NCBI GenBank assembly: GCA_902590695.1
Contig: CACIXR010000001.1
Span: 154,673 to 218,672, forward strand
Origin: an uncultured Alphaproteobacteria bacterium
GTDB lineage: Bacteria > Pseudomonadota > Alphaproteobacteria > HIMB59 > GCA-002718135
Direction of reading: 5' to 3'
Length of the DNA: 64,000 nucleotides
A program made the translations under genes and the position numbers. Each line of letters begins with the position of its first letter. Position 1 is the stretch's first letter. The notes below the pieces were generated by a model. That model did no database searches. It was not told the DNA's origin and saw nothing but the letters and a program-made list of their open reading frames with translations. Below, one piece after another: positions 27,277-37,500 of this stretch.

Positions 27277-28383
27277 TTACATAATGACATCGTGGACATT
27301 ACTTTCGCGGGCTCCTGCTTTAGAAATAAAGACAAATTTACATTTGCCTTGCATTTTCTTAATCGTTTTATGACCAGTGTAACCCATCGACGATTTTAAA
27401 CCCCCAACAAGTTGATACGCTACATCTTCTATTTTACCTTTATATGTAACCATCCCTTCAACACCTTCTGCCACTAATTTTTTGGCATTCTTTGTTTCTT
27501 CTTGGGAGTATCGATCAAAAGACCCTTTTTGCATTGCTCCTACTGAACCCATACCTCTATAGGATTTAAATTTTTTACCTTTAATCGTTAATAATTTTCC
27601 TGGTGATTCTTCAGTGCCAGCAAATAAAGACCCTATCATACACGCGCTTGCACCGCCCGCTATAGCTTTTGCAATATCACCTGATGTTTTTATTCCTCCA
27701 TCTGCAATTACTGGAATTTTAAATTTTTTGGCAACTTGAAATGTTTCCATTACAGCGGAGAGTTGAGGAATACCAACACCAGTTACAACTCTTGTAGTAC
27801 AAATTGATCCTGGTCCAATACCTACTTTAATAGCATCTACACCAGCACTAATTAAATCTGATGCAGCTTTTTTTGTAGCAATGTTTCCAACTATGAGAGG
27901 TGTTTTCTTTAAAACTTTTTTTGCTTTTTCAATAAACTGTAAAGTCGTTTTCGTATGTGCATGAGCAACATCAATAAAGACTATATCAACGCCGACTTTT
28001 AATAATTCTAATAGTCGTAAGTACGCATTATTTTCAACACCAATTGCAGCGCCCACTGCAATCTTTCCATTAGAATTAATTACAGCATTTTGAAATTTTT
28101 TAGCGTTAACTTTAAAGCCATGAACTTTTTTAACTTCGCTTGCTTGTTTATCAATTGGCATATTGCGGTGAATAACACCTAGACCACCATGTAGTGCTAG
28201 ATTAATAGCCATTTTGTTTTCTGTCACTGTGTCCATGGCAGCAGAGAGTATTGGGATTTGTAATTTTACTTTTCCAATCCTTACAGAAGTATCTACGTCT
28301 TTTGGTTTAATTTCAGAATATGCTGGTGAAAGCAAAACGTCATCAAAGGTAACGGAATAATTAGTATTTATCTGGTAAGCCAT
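27277..28383 (-). CDS. guaB: Inosine-5'-monophosphate dehydrogenase lacking CBS domains
   Basis: The 368-residue protein is a catalytic TIM barrel: [40 protein letters not shown], the Cys loop [18 protein letters not shown], and the flap [11 protein letters not shown]. Usual GuaB has about 485 residues because a pair of CBS domains is inserted after the first quarter. Here [27 protein letters not shown] runs straight to KIAVGAAIG, so the regulatory Bateman module is absent. The chosen ATG is three codons inside the open frame, whose first codon is TTG. It makes XMP from IMP for GMP synthesis. Confidence 0.94.
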   Translation of the reverse strand: MAYQINTNYSVTFDDVLLSPAYSEIKPKDVDTSVRIGKVKLQIPILSAAMDTVTENKMAINLALHGGLGVIHRNMPIDKQASEVKKVHGFKVNAKKFQNAVINSNGKIAVGAAIGVENNAYLRLLELLKVGVDIVFIDVAHAHTKTTLQFIEKAKKVLKKTPLIVGNIATKKAASDLISAGVDAIKVGIGPGSICTTRVVTGVGIPQLSAVMETFQVAKKFKIPVIADGGIKTSGDIAKAIAGGASACMIGSLFAGTEESPGKLLTIKGKKFKSYRGMGSVGAMQKGSFDRYSQEETKNAKKLVAEGVEGMVTYKGKIEDVAYQLVGGLKSSMGYTGHKTIKKMQGKCKFVFISKAGARESNVHDVIM

Positions 28384-28455
28384 TTCCAACAATATTTATT
28401 TTGTTTCGATTTGTAAAATAAATAGTTCAAATAATACTCTTTGAACCCCTATGTC

Positions 28456-28935
28456 TTAAATTTTATATTCGAAGTTCTGCGTTGTAGGGTTAATCTTAAT
28501 TAATCTGGCACCATTACGAATATGATAGTGTGTAGCAACTGGAGTTAAAGGCGAAATAGTAATGATGCTTTCAAATTGCTCTTTTGATTTAATATATTTT
28601 TGTAATTCTTTCATAATTTTTTTCCCTGCCCCTTTTTTAAAAGACCATAACGTATAGGCAATTGGAATGGTTGCTTGATCTTCTTCAACACTCATTAAAT
28701 CCATTTCTTTAATGGTTGCAGGTATTTCATTTGTAAAGGCAAAGCAGGCAATACCTTCAATATCATCTTTATATTTGAGGCCAAATATTTTTCTTCCTTT
28801 TGAGGTACGAAAGTCATTATCCAGTTCAGGGCGTACTGGATCATCAGACGGATTAACACCATCTAGTTCAACTAGCTCAGTTTTTTTGATCCAGCTAAAG
28901 AAATCAAACTCGTATTTGTATCTGCCAATTTTCAT
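28456..28935 (-). CDS. Unrecognised 159-residue protein, GNAT-like C-terminal half
   Basis: I do not recognise a named family. The C-terminal half has SFKKGAGKKIMKELQKYIKS followed by ITISPLTPVATHYHIRNGARLI, which reads like the acetyl-CoA loop and last strand of an N-acetyltransferase fold. The N-terminal half is charged (LDGVNPSDDPVRPELDNDF) and has no signal peptide. It lies 72 bp upstream of guaB on the same strand and may be co-transcribed with it. Function is unknown. Confidence 0.55.
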   Translation of the reverse strand: MKIGRYKYEFDFFSWIKKTELVELDGVNPSDDPVRPELDNDFRTSKGRKIFGLKYKDDIEGIACFAFTNEIPATIKEMDLMSVEEDQATIPIAYTLWSFKKGAGKKIMKELQKYIKSKEQFESIITISPLTPVATHYHIRNGARLIKINPTTQNFEYKI

Positions 28936-29107
28936 TTAAATTAATTGGAGTTTTATAAGATTTAGGAAATAAAGATAGTGAATTATATTCTTTTTAATTC
29001 ATTTGCCAAATACTTTAGTATCAAATTTCACCAATATATTATTTGAAAAAATAATTAGAATTTTATAATTATAATTGATCGTGCTCCCAAATAAAGGAGT
29101 TAAAAAA

Positions 29108-29128
29108 ATGAGTCCGCCAACACAATAA
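29108..29128 (+). CDS. Short leader ORF, six codons (MSPPTQ)
   Basis: ATG at 29108 is preceded by AAGGAG (29094-29099) with an 8-base spacer, one of the best ribosome-binding sites in the window, and stops at TAA 29126-29128. It encodes a Pro-Pro pair, a sequence known to slow ribosomes. It lies about 90 bp before an intrinsic terminator and 183 bp before the MATE gene. A coding role is inferred from this arrangement only. Confidence 0.35.
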   Translation: MSPPTQ

Positions 29129-29215
29129 GGGTGGTGTCCACAACCAAAGCCAAACAAGCAATTTAAGCAGACCTTTTTTTAAAAGGCCTCGCATTAGGTG
29201 ATGAGCCGAATTTAT

Positions 29216-29242
29216 AAAACCCCCACATATGGGGGTTTTTTT
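29216..29242 (+). terminator. Intrinsic terminator before the MATE gene
   Basis: AAAACCCCCA and TGGGGGTTTT form a perfect 10-bp stem around a CATA loop (29216-29239), and the T run extends to 29242. It is the clearest + strand terminator in the window. It sits 69 bp upstream of the MATE start, so it ends a leader or small RNA, not an upstream gene, since the neighbour to the left runs the other way. Confidence 0.8.
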
Positions 29243-29310
29243 ATTCTTACTACTTGAACAAATTATAAAAAACCTCAAAACGACTAACTAATAAAAATTC
29301 TATTCTTAAA

Positions 29311-30624
29311 ATGTCGTCAAAATCATCCATTCTAAATATTTTTAAATTATCTATCCCGATTTTCTTCGCAAATTTAGTCGTTCCTTTTGTAGCTATAGTT
29401 GATACAGGTTTAATGGGCAATCTTGATAATGCAAGTTACTTGGTTGCTACCAGTATTGCAGCAAGTATCTTCTCCATTCTTTTTGGCAGTTTTAGTTTTT
29501 TACGTTCAGGAACGGTAGGTATGATATCACAGGCAGATGGATCCAATGATTATGAAGAAATTATAAATATTTTTTTACGTAATATTGCTTTTGTTATAAT
29601 TATTTCCCTCTTATTAATTATTCTTCAAACATACATATATAATATTTCCTTATCTATTTTTGAGTTATCACAGGAAACAAAACTTTATTTTAACGATTAT
29701 TTTACTTTTCGTATTTATTCTTCTTTTGGCGAGCTTACAATTTTTGTAATTACAGGATTGTTTATTGGTTTACAAAAAACTAAAACATCCAGTCTCATTG
29801 TAGGATTTTATTCTCTTGCAAATATAATTTTAAGTTTAGTTTTTGTTTTATTTTTTAATTTAAATGTTTTAGGTGTTGCCTTAGGCACACTTGTAGCTTC
29901 AACACTGACAACAATAATCTTTTTATTTTATACATTCTATGCTTTAAGCAAGATGACCAAATTAGAATTTAATTCAAAAAAAATTTTTAATCTTAGTAAA
30001 GTAAAAAATATTTTTAATATTAATCTTAATATATTTATCCGATCTCTTCTTCTTGCTTTTGCCTTTTTATATTTTACCTATCTTAGTAATTCTATCAGCG
30101 AAGAAACAGTAGCGGCAAATACCATTTTGCTTAATTTTATTATGTTATCCGCTTATGTTCTTGATGCCTATGCCTTTTCTACCGAAGGTATCGTTGGATA
30201 CTCTATTGGATCAAAAAACCGACAGTTATTAAATGATGTGATAAAAAATTCCTTTATCTTAAGCACGGCAACAGGATTAATAATTTGTGCCATCTTTTTC
30301 TTGAGCAAAAATTATTACATTATTACAATGACAGACTTACCAAATATACGAGAGATCAGCTTTTCTTATTCTTACTGGATTATTATTATTCCTTTTGCGG
30401 CTTCTTTTTGTTTTCAATTTGATGGTATCTTTGTTGGAGCCTCGCAAACAACTGAACTGCGTAATGCGATGATCGTCTCTGTCGCCATCTATATTGTTGT
30501 CTCTTTCTTTTTAATAGCAAGTTTTGGGAATACAGGCTTATGGCTATCACTTTGCATTTTCTTTATTGCAAGAGCGTTGACTCTTTTCTCTTATATGGGC
30601 AGGATTTATCAACGAATAAGCTAA
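29311..30624 (+). CDS. MATE-family multidrug / toxin efflux transporter (DinF-like)
   Basis: The 437-residue protein has about twelve hydrophobic helices in two halves and the MATE N-terminal features LSIPIFFANLVVPFVAIVDTGLMGNL and SQADGSNDYEEI. Length and the early Asp/Gly pattern fit the DinF branch, which exports drugs or cationic metabolites using a sodium or proton gradient. It is monocistronic, with the terminated leader upstream and the secretion operon 146 bp downstream. Confidence 0.88.
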   Translation: MSSKSSILNIFKLSIPIFFANLVVPFVAIVDTGLMGNLDNASYLVATSIAASIFSILFGSFSFLRSGTVGMISQADGSNDYEEIINIFLRNIAFVIIISLLLIILQTYIYNISLSIFELSQETKLYFNDYFTFRIYSSFGELTIFVITGLFIGLQKTKTSSLIVGFYSLANIILSLVFVLFFNLNVLGVALGTLVASTLTTIIFLFYTFYALSKMTKLEFNSKKIFNLSKVKNIFNINLNIFIRSLLLAFAFLYFTYLSNSISEETVAANTILLNFIMLSAYVLDAYAFSTEGIVGYSIGSKNRQLLNDVIKNSFILSTATGLIICAIFFLSKNYYIITMTDLPNIREISFSYSYWIIIIPFAASFCFQFDGIFVGASQTTELRNAMIVSVAIYIVVSFFLIASFGNTGLWLSLCIFFIARALTLFSYMGRIYQRIS

Positions 30625-30669
30625 GACTAGAGCTACATAATGCAATAATTTTTATTTTTCTTTAAATAC

Positions 30670-30678
30670 TGTTATAAT
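30670..30678 (+). promoter_or_regulatory. Candidate extended -10 promoter of the secretion operon
   Basis: TGTTATAAT is a perfect extended -10 element; no good -35 box lies 17 bp upstream. It would give a leader of about 85 bases before the ATG at 30771. It is the only plausible start for the five-gene run through 43383. Confidence 0.4.
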
Positions 30679-30770
30679 TTAATTGTAAATATTTACTAAA
30701 TTTGATCTACAATAAATCTTAATTAAGGTTGGTCAAAACCCTTATAAAAAAAAGGCCTCGTAAAAATATT

Positions 30771-33700
30771 ATGAGAGTCTTTATTACTTTAATTATAACC
30801 ATTTTTTATTCCTGCTTTGTATTGGCTGAGCTGCCAAGTGGTAATGCAACTATTGCAGGTGATATTACTATTACCTCCAATGATCAGTCGATGACGATAC
30901 AGCAACAATCGGATCAAGCCATTATTGAATGGAATAGTTTTAATATCGGAGAAAATAATACCGTTACCTTTAATCAACCATCATCAAGTTCTAGTACCCT
31001 TAATAGAGTTATCTCCGGCAATCCTACCACACTGGCAGGATCTTTGAATGCGAATGGTAAGGTATATGTTGTCAATGAAAACGGTGTCTATTTTACACCA
31101 ACATCTACAATTAATGCGCATTCTTTTGCTGCCTCCACGCTTGCTCTCTCCAATGATAATTTTCTCAATAATATTTTTTCTTTTAGTTCTTCAAATCAAT
31201 CATCCCTTCAATCAATTATTAATAAGGGATCGATCACGACATTAGATGGAGGCTTTACTGCTCTACTAGGCGGCGCCATCAATAATGAAGGGACCATTAA
31301 TGCTAACCTTGGAAAACTTGGTCTTGGTGCGGGAAAAGAAATCACCTTAGATTTAAGTGGAGACAAATTTTTACAAGTAGCGGTGCCAATAGAATTGGCC
31401 ACGACAATTCTTGATGACGAAAATAACGATGTTAAAGCTCTCATTCAACATGCTGGATCTTCTAATGCTCACACTATAGATATTGATATTGGATCAGCTA
31501 AAACAGCATTAAACAACGCCGTGTTCATTCCAGGTAATCTTGTTGCCACAACAGCTTCACAAGAAAATGGTGTTATTACTCTTGGAGGAAGTACGGCGCC
31601 TATTAATGTTTTAGGAAACATGACTGCAAAGGAAGGTCTCGTTAATATTGATGCGGGTTTAATCTCTTTTACTGGAAAGGTAGATGTATCAGGTGAAGAC
31701 TTAGGTAATACTAACTTTGCATCGATAGGTAATATCTATCTTGATGGATCCATTGATGCATCATCAACAGTGGCACAAGGAGGTAATATTACTCTTTCGT
31801 CATCAAATAAAATTATACAAACATCGAATAGCACTTTAGATGCCTCTGGAACAGAAGGAGGAGACATAAATATTAGTGCAAAAAATTTTGAAACATCAGG
31901 AAATATTATAGCTGCAGGTTTGAATGGTGTGGGAGGACAACTTGATATTGAAGCAAGCAGTAAAACAACCCTTTATACATCAAACCTTGATGCTAGTGGT
32001 ACTAGTAGAGGTGGTTTAGTAAGAATTGGTGGTGCGTTTCAAGGAAGTAATGATCTAACACGGACAACAGCACAAGAAGAAACATTTATTAATCGTTGGG
32101 GAATTCTTCCAAGTATGAAAAATGCACAATTTGTTTTTATAAACAAAGGCGCTATCATTGACGTTGCTTCTAGTAATGGTGATGCAGGCACAGCAATCAT
32201 TTGGAGTGATCAAGAAACAACGATGCTGGGAAAAATTCTTGCAACAGGAACAATAGGCGGGTCAGTTGAAATATCATCAAAGGATACACTTCGTCATATT
32301 GGACTAAATGATATTTCAATTAGTGCTGGTGGTCTTTTACTTTTAGATCCTAAAAATATTACTATCGGGGATGTTGGCACCTCAAAAAATTGGACATATC
32401 AATCAATAATAGATAGTTCTGCTAATAGTGCAGTCGACTTGACTAGTTTTAATATGGCAAATGATGATCAATTTGGAATGTCCGGTGTAAGATTAAGCGG
32501 AGATGGAACAAAACTTGGTGTACTTTCACGGCTTGACGATGGCTATAATGATAGTAGCAATAATTATGCAGCTCTTTATTTATTTCAGTTTAGTGACACA
32601 AACTTTTCCAATCCAACTCTTAGAGGTATTATAGGTAAAGGTTATGATGCTTTATCAGGTACTCATCCTGGCAGTTTAGATTTTGAATTTCCATCAAATG
32701 ATCCTTATCCCCCTCAGTTTGATTTAGATTATGATGGTGATCGTCTGGTATTAGGAGCACCAATACATAACGCCCCCGGTAAAGCGGGTTCTGTCTATAC
32801 TATTAAATTTGACGATACTAATTTTACTAATCCAACCATTGTTGGGCATATCTCCGAGACTCCTAATGCAGCCTACAGTCAAAATTTACAACTATTAGAT
32901 TTATTTAACCAGGGATTTGGAGGTGGGATCGCTCTTAATTCTGATGGATCAAGAATGGCAGTAGCAGTGCTTGAAGGTATTCATTTAATTTCATTTAGTG
33001 ATACAAATTTTACATCTCCCACAATAACAAGGGTACTCTGGGCTGAGAGTAGAAGTACACCATATTCATATAATTCTACTTTCCCTATAACGAGTATTAA
33101 TTACCATACATTAGGTAATAATATACCATATAATTTGAATTTAACCGATGATGCCACAGCTCTTTCGTTTACAGGTTCTGAAAATAATATAGTTACTTTC
33201 TCAGATAATAATTTTTCTAATCCTTCACTTGCTCTTCAATTTAAACATGATTGCTCATCGTGTAGTGGTAATAATAATATTAGCTTCGATGCCCCTGCTG
33301 GCGGAAATCGTGGCGTTCGTGCTCATGCGTTAAGTGGAGACGGACGCACTCTTTTAATATCATCTAACACATCAGGTGATTATATAATTAAAGGGTACGG
33401 TTTTAGTGATACAAGTTTTTCAAACCCAACATTAATTTCCTCATTTTATGCTTTGAATGGTGCAGATGTACAAAAAATGGCTTTAAGTTCTGATGGTTCC
33501 AACCTTGCTTTAGGATATACAAGTGGAGGTGTAGAATTATTGACGTCATCTAATTATCTTGATGGTACAGCCTATACTGAAGATTCCAGTAGTGATATTA
33601 CAATTAGTGTGGATGCGCTTGAAGCTCTTCTTGATACCAATGTGAATGTGACACTTCAAGCGAACACCGATATTATAATTAACGCGCCCATTACAACAAC

Positions 33701-34496
33701 TGGCACAGGAACATTAAGTCTGCATGCTGGACGTGATGTTGATATTAATAAGTCAATTAGTACTTCTGGTAATTTAGCAATTATTGCCAGTGACACGAGT
33801 ACTAATAATGTCGTGAGTGCGCAGCGTGATAGCGGGACCGGTGATATCTTAGCAGCCTATGAAAGTGATGGAACAACATCTATAAGTTTATCGGCAAGTG
33901 ATTTAGATATAACACTTAATAACGGCAGTGGTGTGAGTAATGCCAGTATGGGGAACATTGAACTTGCCACTATTACCGCTACTACAGGAACACTGCAATC
34001 AGCTAACTTTAGTGGTTCGGGAGCAGCTGTCAGTGATAAAGCGCACGATGGCACAACGTCAGCAACAGTTGCTACAACAGGATCTGTTTCAGGATTAACG
34101 TTAGTTGGTAGTGACTTAGCACTTGTAAATACAGCCACATTCACATCAGCAACTATTGGTGCAGCAAAAGATGCAACAGTGGACTATGATCTCAGTGGCT
34201 ATTTAAGTAGCACGATGGATGTGACAGATACAAGTAGTACTGCTATTACCGAGAGTGTCACAGCAGCTATAACTGGGACAAGTTCGAGCAGTTCTTCAAT
34301 CGAAAATAATAATGTAGAAGTGACCAGTAATGATCAAACAGAAATTGTGGAAAACATGATTGGAGACATTAACAAAATTGTTCCTTTCGTATCTGTAGAC
34401 GCTATAGTTGGCTCAAATATGTCCCTTCAATTAGCAAGAGAAGCCAACATACAATCTGCTCTAAATACTGAAGGTTCAGGTTTTCAAAGTCTATAA
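30771..34496 (+). CDS. TpsA exoprotein 1, filamentous-haemagglutinin-type, two-partner secretion
   Basis: The 1241-residue protein starts at ATG 30771; the open frame also runs 14 codons upstream from a TTG. A signal peptide ends near residue 21 (FVLAELPSG). The TPS secretion domain (about 22-200) has IIEWNSFNIGENNTVTFNQP and VNENGVYFTPTSTINAHSF, a variant of the NPNGI motif. Beta-helix-like repeats follow, then LLLDPKNITIG near 522, a degenerate propeller-like repeat region (about 540-930), and a YDG-type domain (about 1080-1150). It is predicted to be exported by the TpsB encoded at 39834 and to act at the surface or outside the cell. Confidence 0.88.
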   Translation: MRVFITLIITIFYSCFVLAELPSGNATIAGDITITSNDQSMTIQQQSDQAIIEWNSFNIGENNTVTFNQPSSSSSTLNRVISGNPTTLAGSLNANGKVYVVNENGVYFTPTSTINAHSFAASTLALSNDNFLNNIFSFSSSNQSSLQSIINKGSITTLDGGFTALLGGAINNEGTINANLGKLGLGAGKEITLDLSGDKFLQVAVPIELATTILDDENNDVKALIQHAGSSNAHTIDIDIGSAKTALNNAVFIPGNLVATTASQENGVITLGGSTAPINVLGNMTAKEGLVNIDAGLISFTGKVDVSGEDLGNTNFASIGNIYLDGSIDASSTVAQGGNITLSSSNKIIQTSNSTLDASGTEGGDINISAKNFETSGNIIAAGLNGVGGQLDIEASSKTTLYTSNLDASGTSRGGLVRIGGAFQGSNDLTRTTAQEETFINRWGILPSMKNAQFVFINKGAIIDVASSNGDAGTAIIWSDQETTMLGKILATGTIGGSVEISSKDTLRHIGLNDISISAGGLLLLDPKNITIGDVGTSKNWTYQSIIDSSANSAVDLTSFNMANDDQFGMSGVRLSGDGTKLGVLSRLDDGYNDSSNNYAALYLFQFSDTNFSNPTLRGIIGKGYDALSGTHPGSLDFEFPSNDPYPPQFDLDYDGDRLVLGAPIHNAPGKAGSVYTIKFDDTNFTNPTIVGHISETPNAAYSQNLQLLDLFNQGFGGGIALNSDGSRMAVAVLEGIHLISFSDTNFTSPTITRVLWAESRSTPYSYNSTFPITSINYHTLGNNIPYNLNLTDDATALSFTGSENNIVTFSDNNFSNPSLALQFKHDCSSCSGNNNISFDAPAGGNRGVRAHALSGDGRTLLISSNTSGDYIIKGYGFSDTSFSNPTLISSFYALNGADVQKMALSSDGSNLALGYTSGGVELLTSSNYLDGTAYTEDSSSDITISVDALEALLDTNVNVTLQANTDIIINAPITTTGTGTLSLHAGRDVDINKSISTSGNLAIIASDTSTNNVVSAQRDSGTGDILAAYESDGTTSISLSASDLDITLNNGSGVSNASMGNIELATITATTGTLQSANFSGSGAAVSDKAHDGTTSATVATTGSVSGLTLVGSDLALVNTATFTSATIGAAKDATVDYDLSGYLSSTMDVTDTSSTAITESVTAAITGTSSSSSSIENNNVEVTSNDQTEIVENMIGDINKIVPFVSVDAIVGSNMSLQLAREANIQSALNTEGSGFQSL
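32380..33570 (+). repeat. Degenerate propeller-like repeats inside TpsA 1
   Basis: About five or six diverged copies carry the pattern FSDTNFSNPT or FDDTNFTNPT followed by an IG-type segment and then LSGDG or LNSDG with LALG-type strands. They correspond to the better-preserved array in TpsA 2. Erosion of the IGKGY core suggests relaxed selection or divergence after duplication. Confidence 0.6.
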
Positions 34497-34502
34497 GCAT
34501 TT

Positions 34503-37500
34503 ATGAAAAATGCTTTTATTTTTCTTCTCACTTTTCTCTTTCTAGAAACACAATTCGTCTACGCTTCCTCTCTTCCAAGCGGGGAAAATATTATCTCCGG
34601 GGATATTTCTGTCAGTTCATCACAAAATTCCATGACGATTACCCAGTCTTCCGAACAATCGATTATTGAATGGACGAGTTTTGATATTGGGGCACAAAAT
34701 AGTGTAACCTTTAATCAACCTTCTATTAATGCAAGTGCTTTAAATAGAGTTGTCTCTGGAAATCCAACAACGCTTGCTGGTGTATTAAATGCCAATGGTA
34801 AAGTTTTTGTGGTGAATGAAAACGGTGTCTACTTTACACCCACGTCGACAATCAATGCGCATTCCTTTGCTGCCTCCACGCTGGCTTTATCCAATGATGA
34901 TTTTCTCAATAATAAATTTCTATTTAAAGCAGATAATGTAAATAATATTTTTTCTTCTATTATTCATAAAGGTTCTATTACCACTTTGGATGGAGGCTTT
35001 ACTGCTCTCTTAGGTGGTGCTATTAATAATGAAGGTACGATTAATGCGAACCTTGGTAAAATTGGAATAGGGGCTGGAAAAGAAATTACATTAGACTTGA
35101 GCGGTGATAAATTTTTACAAGTAAGCATTCCATTTAGTGAAGCGATAACATTACTCGATCAAAATGCAGAAGAATTAAATACCATTATCAATCATGCAGG
35201 AACATCAACGGCAAATAGAATAGACATTGATGTTGGCGCTGCTAAAAATGTTGTTCAGCGCGCTGTCAATATTCCAGGTAATCTTGTTGCAACTACGGCC
35301 TCACAAAAAAATGGCGTCATTACCCTTGGGGGTGCAGGTGATATTGTCGTTGCAGGAAATTTAACAGCCAAAGAAAATGGTAAAATTAACGTAGAAGGTA
35401 ATTTTTTATCTTTTGGTGGTAAAGTTGATGTGTCAGGTGCAAATGAAGGAACAATAAGTTTTAATAGTACAGGTGAAATATCTTTAGGTGGAACTCTAAA
35501 TGCTTCTTCCTCTACTAATGCTGGTGGTAAAATTGATATTCAATCTGATTATAAAATTATTCAAAGTCATGGCAGTGAAATTAATACATCAGGAAATACT
35601 AAGGGTGGTAATATTCTAGTATCAGCACCAAACATTATGTCTTCAGGCTCTATGTCTTCAAAAGGCAGTCAACAAGGCGGTTTCATTGATATAGAGTCTG
35701 AAGGTTACATTCGTTTATTATCTACTGATATTAATGTAGCAGGTAATACCCATGGAGGGTTAGTTCGTATTGGGGGAGAATTTCAGGGTAATAATAATTT
35801 AACAAGAACTACCCAGCAACAAGATGTTTTTATTGATAGGTGGGGTGAAAGACGATCACTTGTTAACGCAAAAACTATTTTAATATCAGATGGATCGAAT
35901 ATTGATATTTCCTCTTCTAATGGCGATGCAGGTACAGCAATCATTTGGAGTGATCAAGAAACGACTATGCTTGGTAATATTGATGCAACAGGCATAACAG
36001 GAGGTGCTGTTGAAATTTCCTCCAAAGACACATTACGACATGTTGGATTATCAAATGTCAATATATCAGAGGGTGGCCAATTATTACTTGATCCAAAAAA
36101 TATTACTGTTGGAACGGGTGTAACTTCTCAAAACTGGATTCATTTGGGCTTAATTGGAAAGGACTATGCCCCTACATCAACAAACGATGTAGGGGAGTCT
36201 AATCTAACTAAGGTTGAAAATTTTGGAAGTGCTATAGCAATCAGTGATGATGCTACTTTAATGGCTGTAGGTGCTAGAAATGGTAAATCAAATAATAATA
36301 AAAGAACTGGAGTGGTATATTTGTACCAATTTGATGATGGAAATTATACTAATGCAACACTGATAGGTCGTATTGGAAAAGGATACACTGGAGGAAAAAA
36401 TGTAGATAATTCATTTCTTCAAAAGGATGACAAGTTTGGTCGCTCTGTATCTTTTAATAGTACAGGGACTAGATTGGCAGTTGGAGCAACAGGTGATGAT
36501 GCAAAAAATGATGGCACAACAGAAGCTGGTGCGGTTTATCTAATAAGCTTTGATGATACTTCTTACTCAGGTGGTGAAATTACTGGAATAATAGGAGGTG
36601 GTTATACAGGATCTAAGGATGTGAATTTATTTCGACAGGGAATTGTTAAAAAAGGTAATACTTTAAGTGATTATGATTTATTTGGTTCAAGTGTAGCATT
36701 AGACGGTGATGCAGATGTTCTGGCTGTTGGATTAAAAGGTGATGATGGTTTTGAAGAACATGTTAATAATTATCAAAAAGATAGAGTTGGCGGAGTATTT
36801 ATAATTGCTTTTGATGATACAGATTTTTCTGGAGGTAAAGTTGTATCACGAATTGGCAATGGTTATCAAAATTTAAGCACTAACAGTGATTGTGCGAAAA
36901 CTAACAAGTGTGCTGTAATCGCAAATGATTTTGATACGAATAGCGATACTGATTTAACCCCCAAAAAAAACGATGAATTAGGTTCAGCAGTTTCTTTTAA
37001 TCACGATGGTTCTCTGCTTGCTATTGGATCTTGGCGAGATAATGGTAAAAATAATAATCAAGGTAACTCAGGTGCTGTACGATTATTTAAGTTTATGAAT
37101 AGTGGAAGCCTTGTTTCTGCTGCAACAGGTATACCAACCTATATTGGATCTATAGGAAAAGATTATGATTATCTTGATGCAAGTGACGAAAATGTTCATG
37201 CAGTAACTTTGGCTAATGGAGATCGATTTGGAAACTCTGTTGCCTTTGATAAAGATGCTGATCGATTAGCTGTTGGCTACTTGGATCAATCTAACCCTGG
37301 TGGTAACAACCCTAAATCAGGAGCTGTAAATTTATATACGCTAACCGACAACCTTGCTTCTGCAACCTACGTTGGAACAATCGGAAACCGTTATACAGGA
37401 GAAAAAGATATAGATGTGGAAAGTTCATTATCTAATAATGATCAATTTGGTGAAGGTGTAGCCTTGAATGAAACAGGTAGTCGCCTTGTAATGTCATCAG

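Larger units (their letters stand above)
29075..29242 (+). ncRNA. Candidate terminated leader RNA upstream of the MATE exporter gene
   Basis: The region downstream of TTGAAA/TATAAT-like boxes contains hairpins CTCC/GGAG (29084-29099), GTGG/CCAC (29132-29142), CCTTTT/AAAAGG (29172-29186) and a terminator at 29216-29242. A purine-rich ribosome-binding site and a six-codon ORF lie near the 5' end. This is the layout of an attenuation leader, or of a free-standing small RNA. It does not match the conserved cores I know for 6S, 4.5S, tmRNA or RNase P RNA. The 5' end is a guess. Confidence 0.4.
28936..29310. other. 375-bp spacer upstream of the MATE gene
   Basis: This is the only stretch above 300 bp without a normal gene. 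Its left part is plain AT-rich sequence. Its right part holds a candidate -10/-35 pair near 29043-29067, a six-codon ORF with a strong ribosome-binding site, several small hairpins and an intrinsic terminator, described separately. No tRNA or other known RNA signature was recognised. Confidence 0.6.

Noticed and set aside
29075..29242. Leader RNA as 6S, 4.5S/SRP, RNase P or tmRNA
   Set aside because: The conserved cores of these RNAs are absent: no SRP tetraloop helix, no RNase P GAGGAAAGUC-type core, no tag-encoding or CCA-ending tmRNA piece, and the ends do not pair as in 6S.
29069..29278. 69-codon minus-strand open frame across the MATE leader
   Set aside because: It runs through the terminator hairpin, has an odd Trp-, Leu- and Cys-rich composition and no ribosome-binding site; it is a chance frame over structured sequence.
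33857..34144. Minus-strand 95-codon frame inside TpsA 1, and similar frames at 39092-39508
   Set aside because: They are shadows of the repetitive, low-stop Ser/Thr/Ala-rich coding sequence on the other strand, with no signals of their own.
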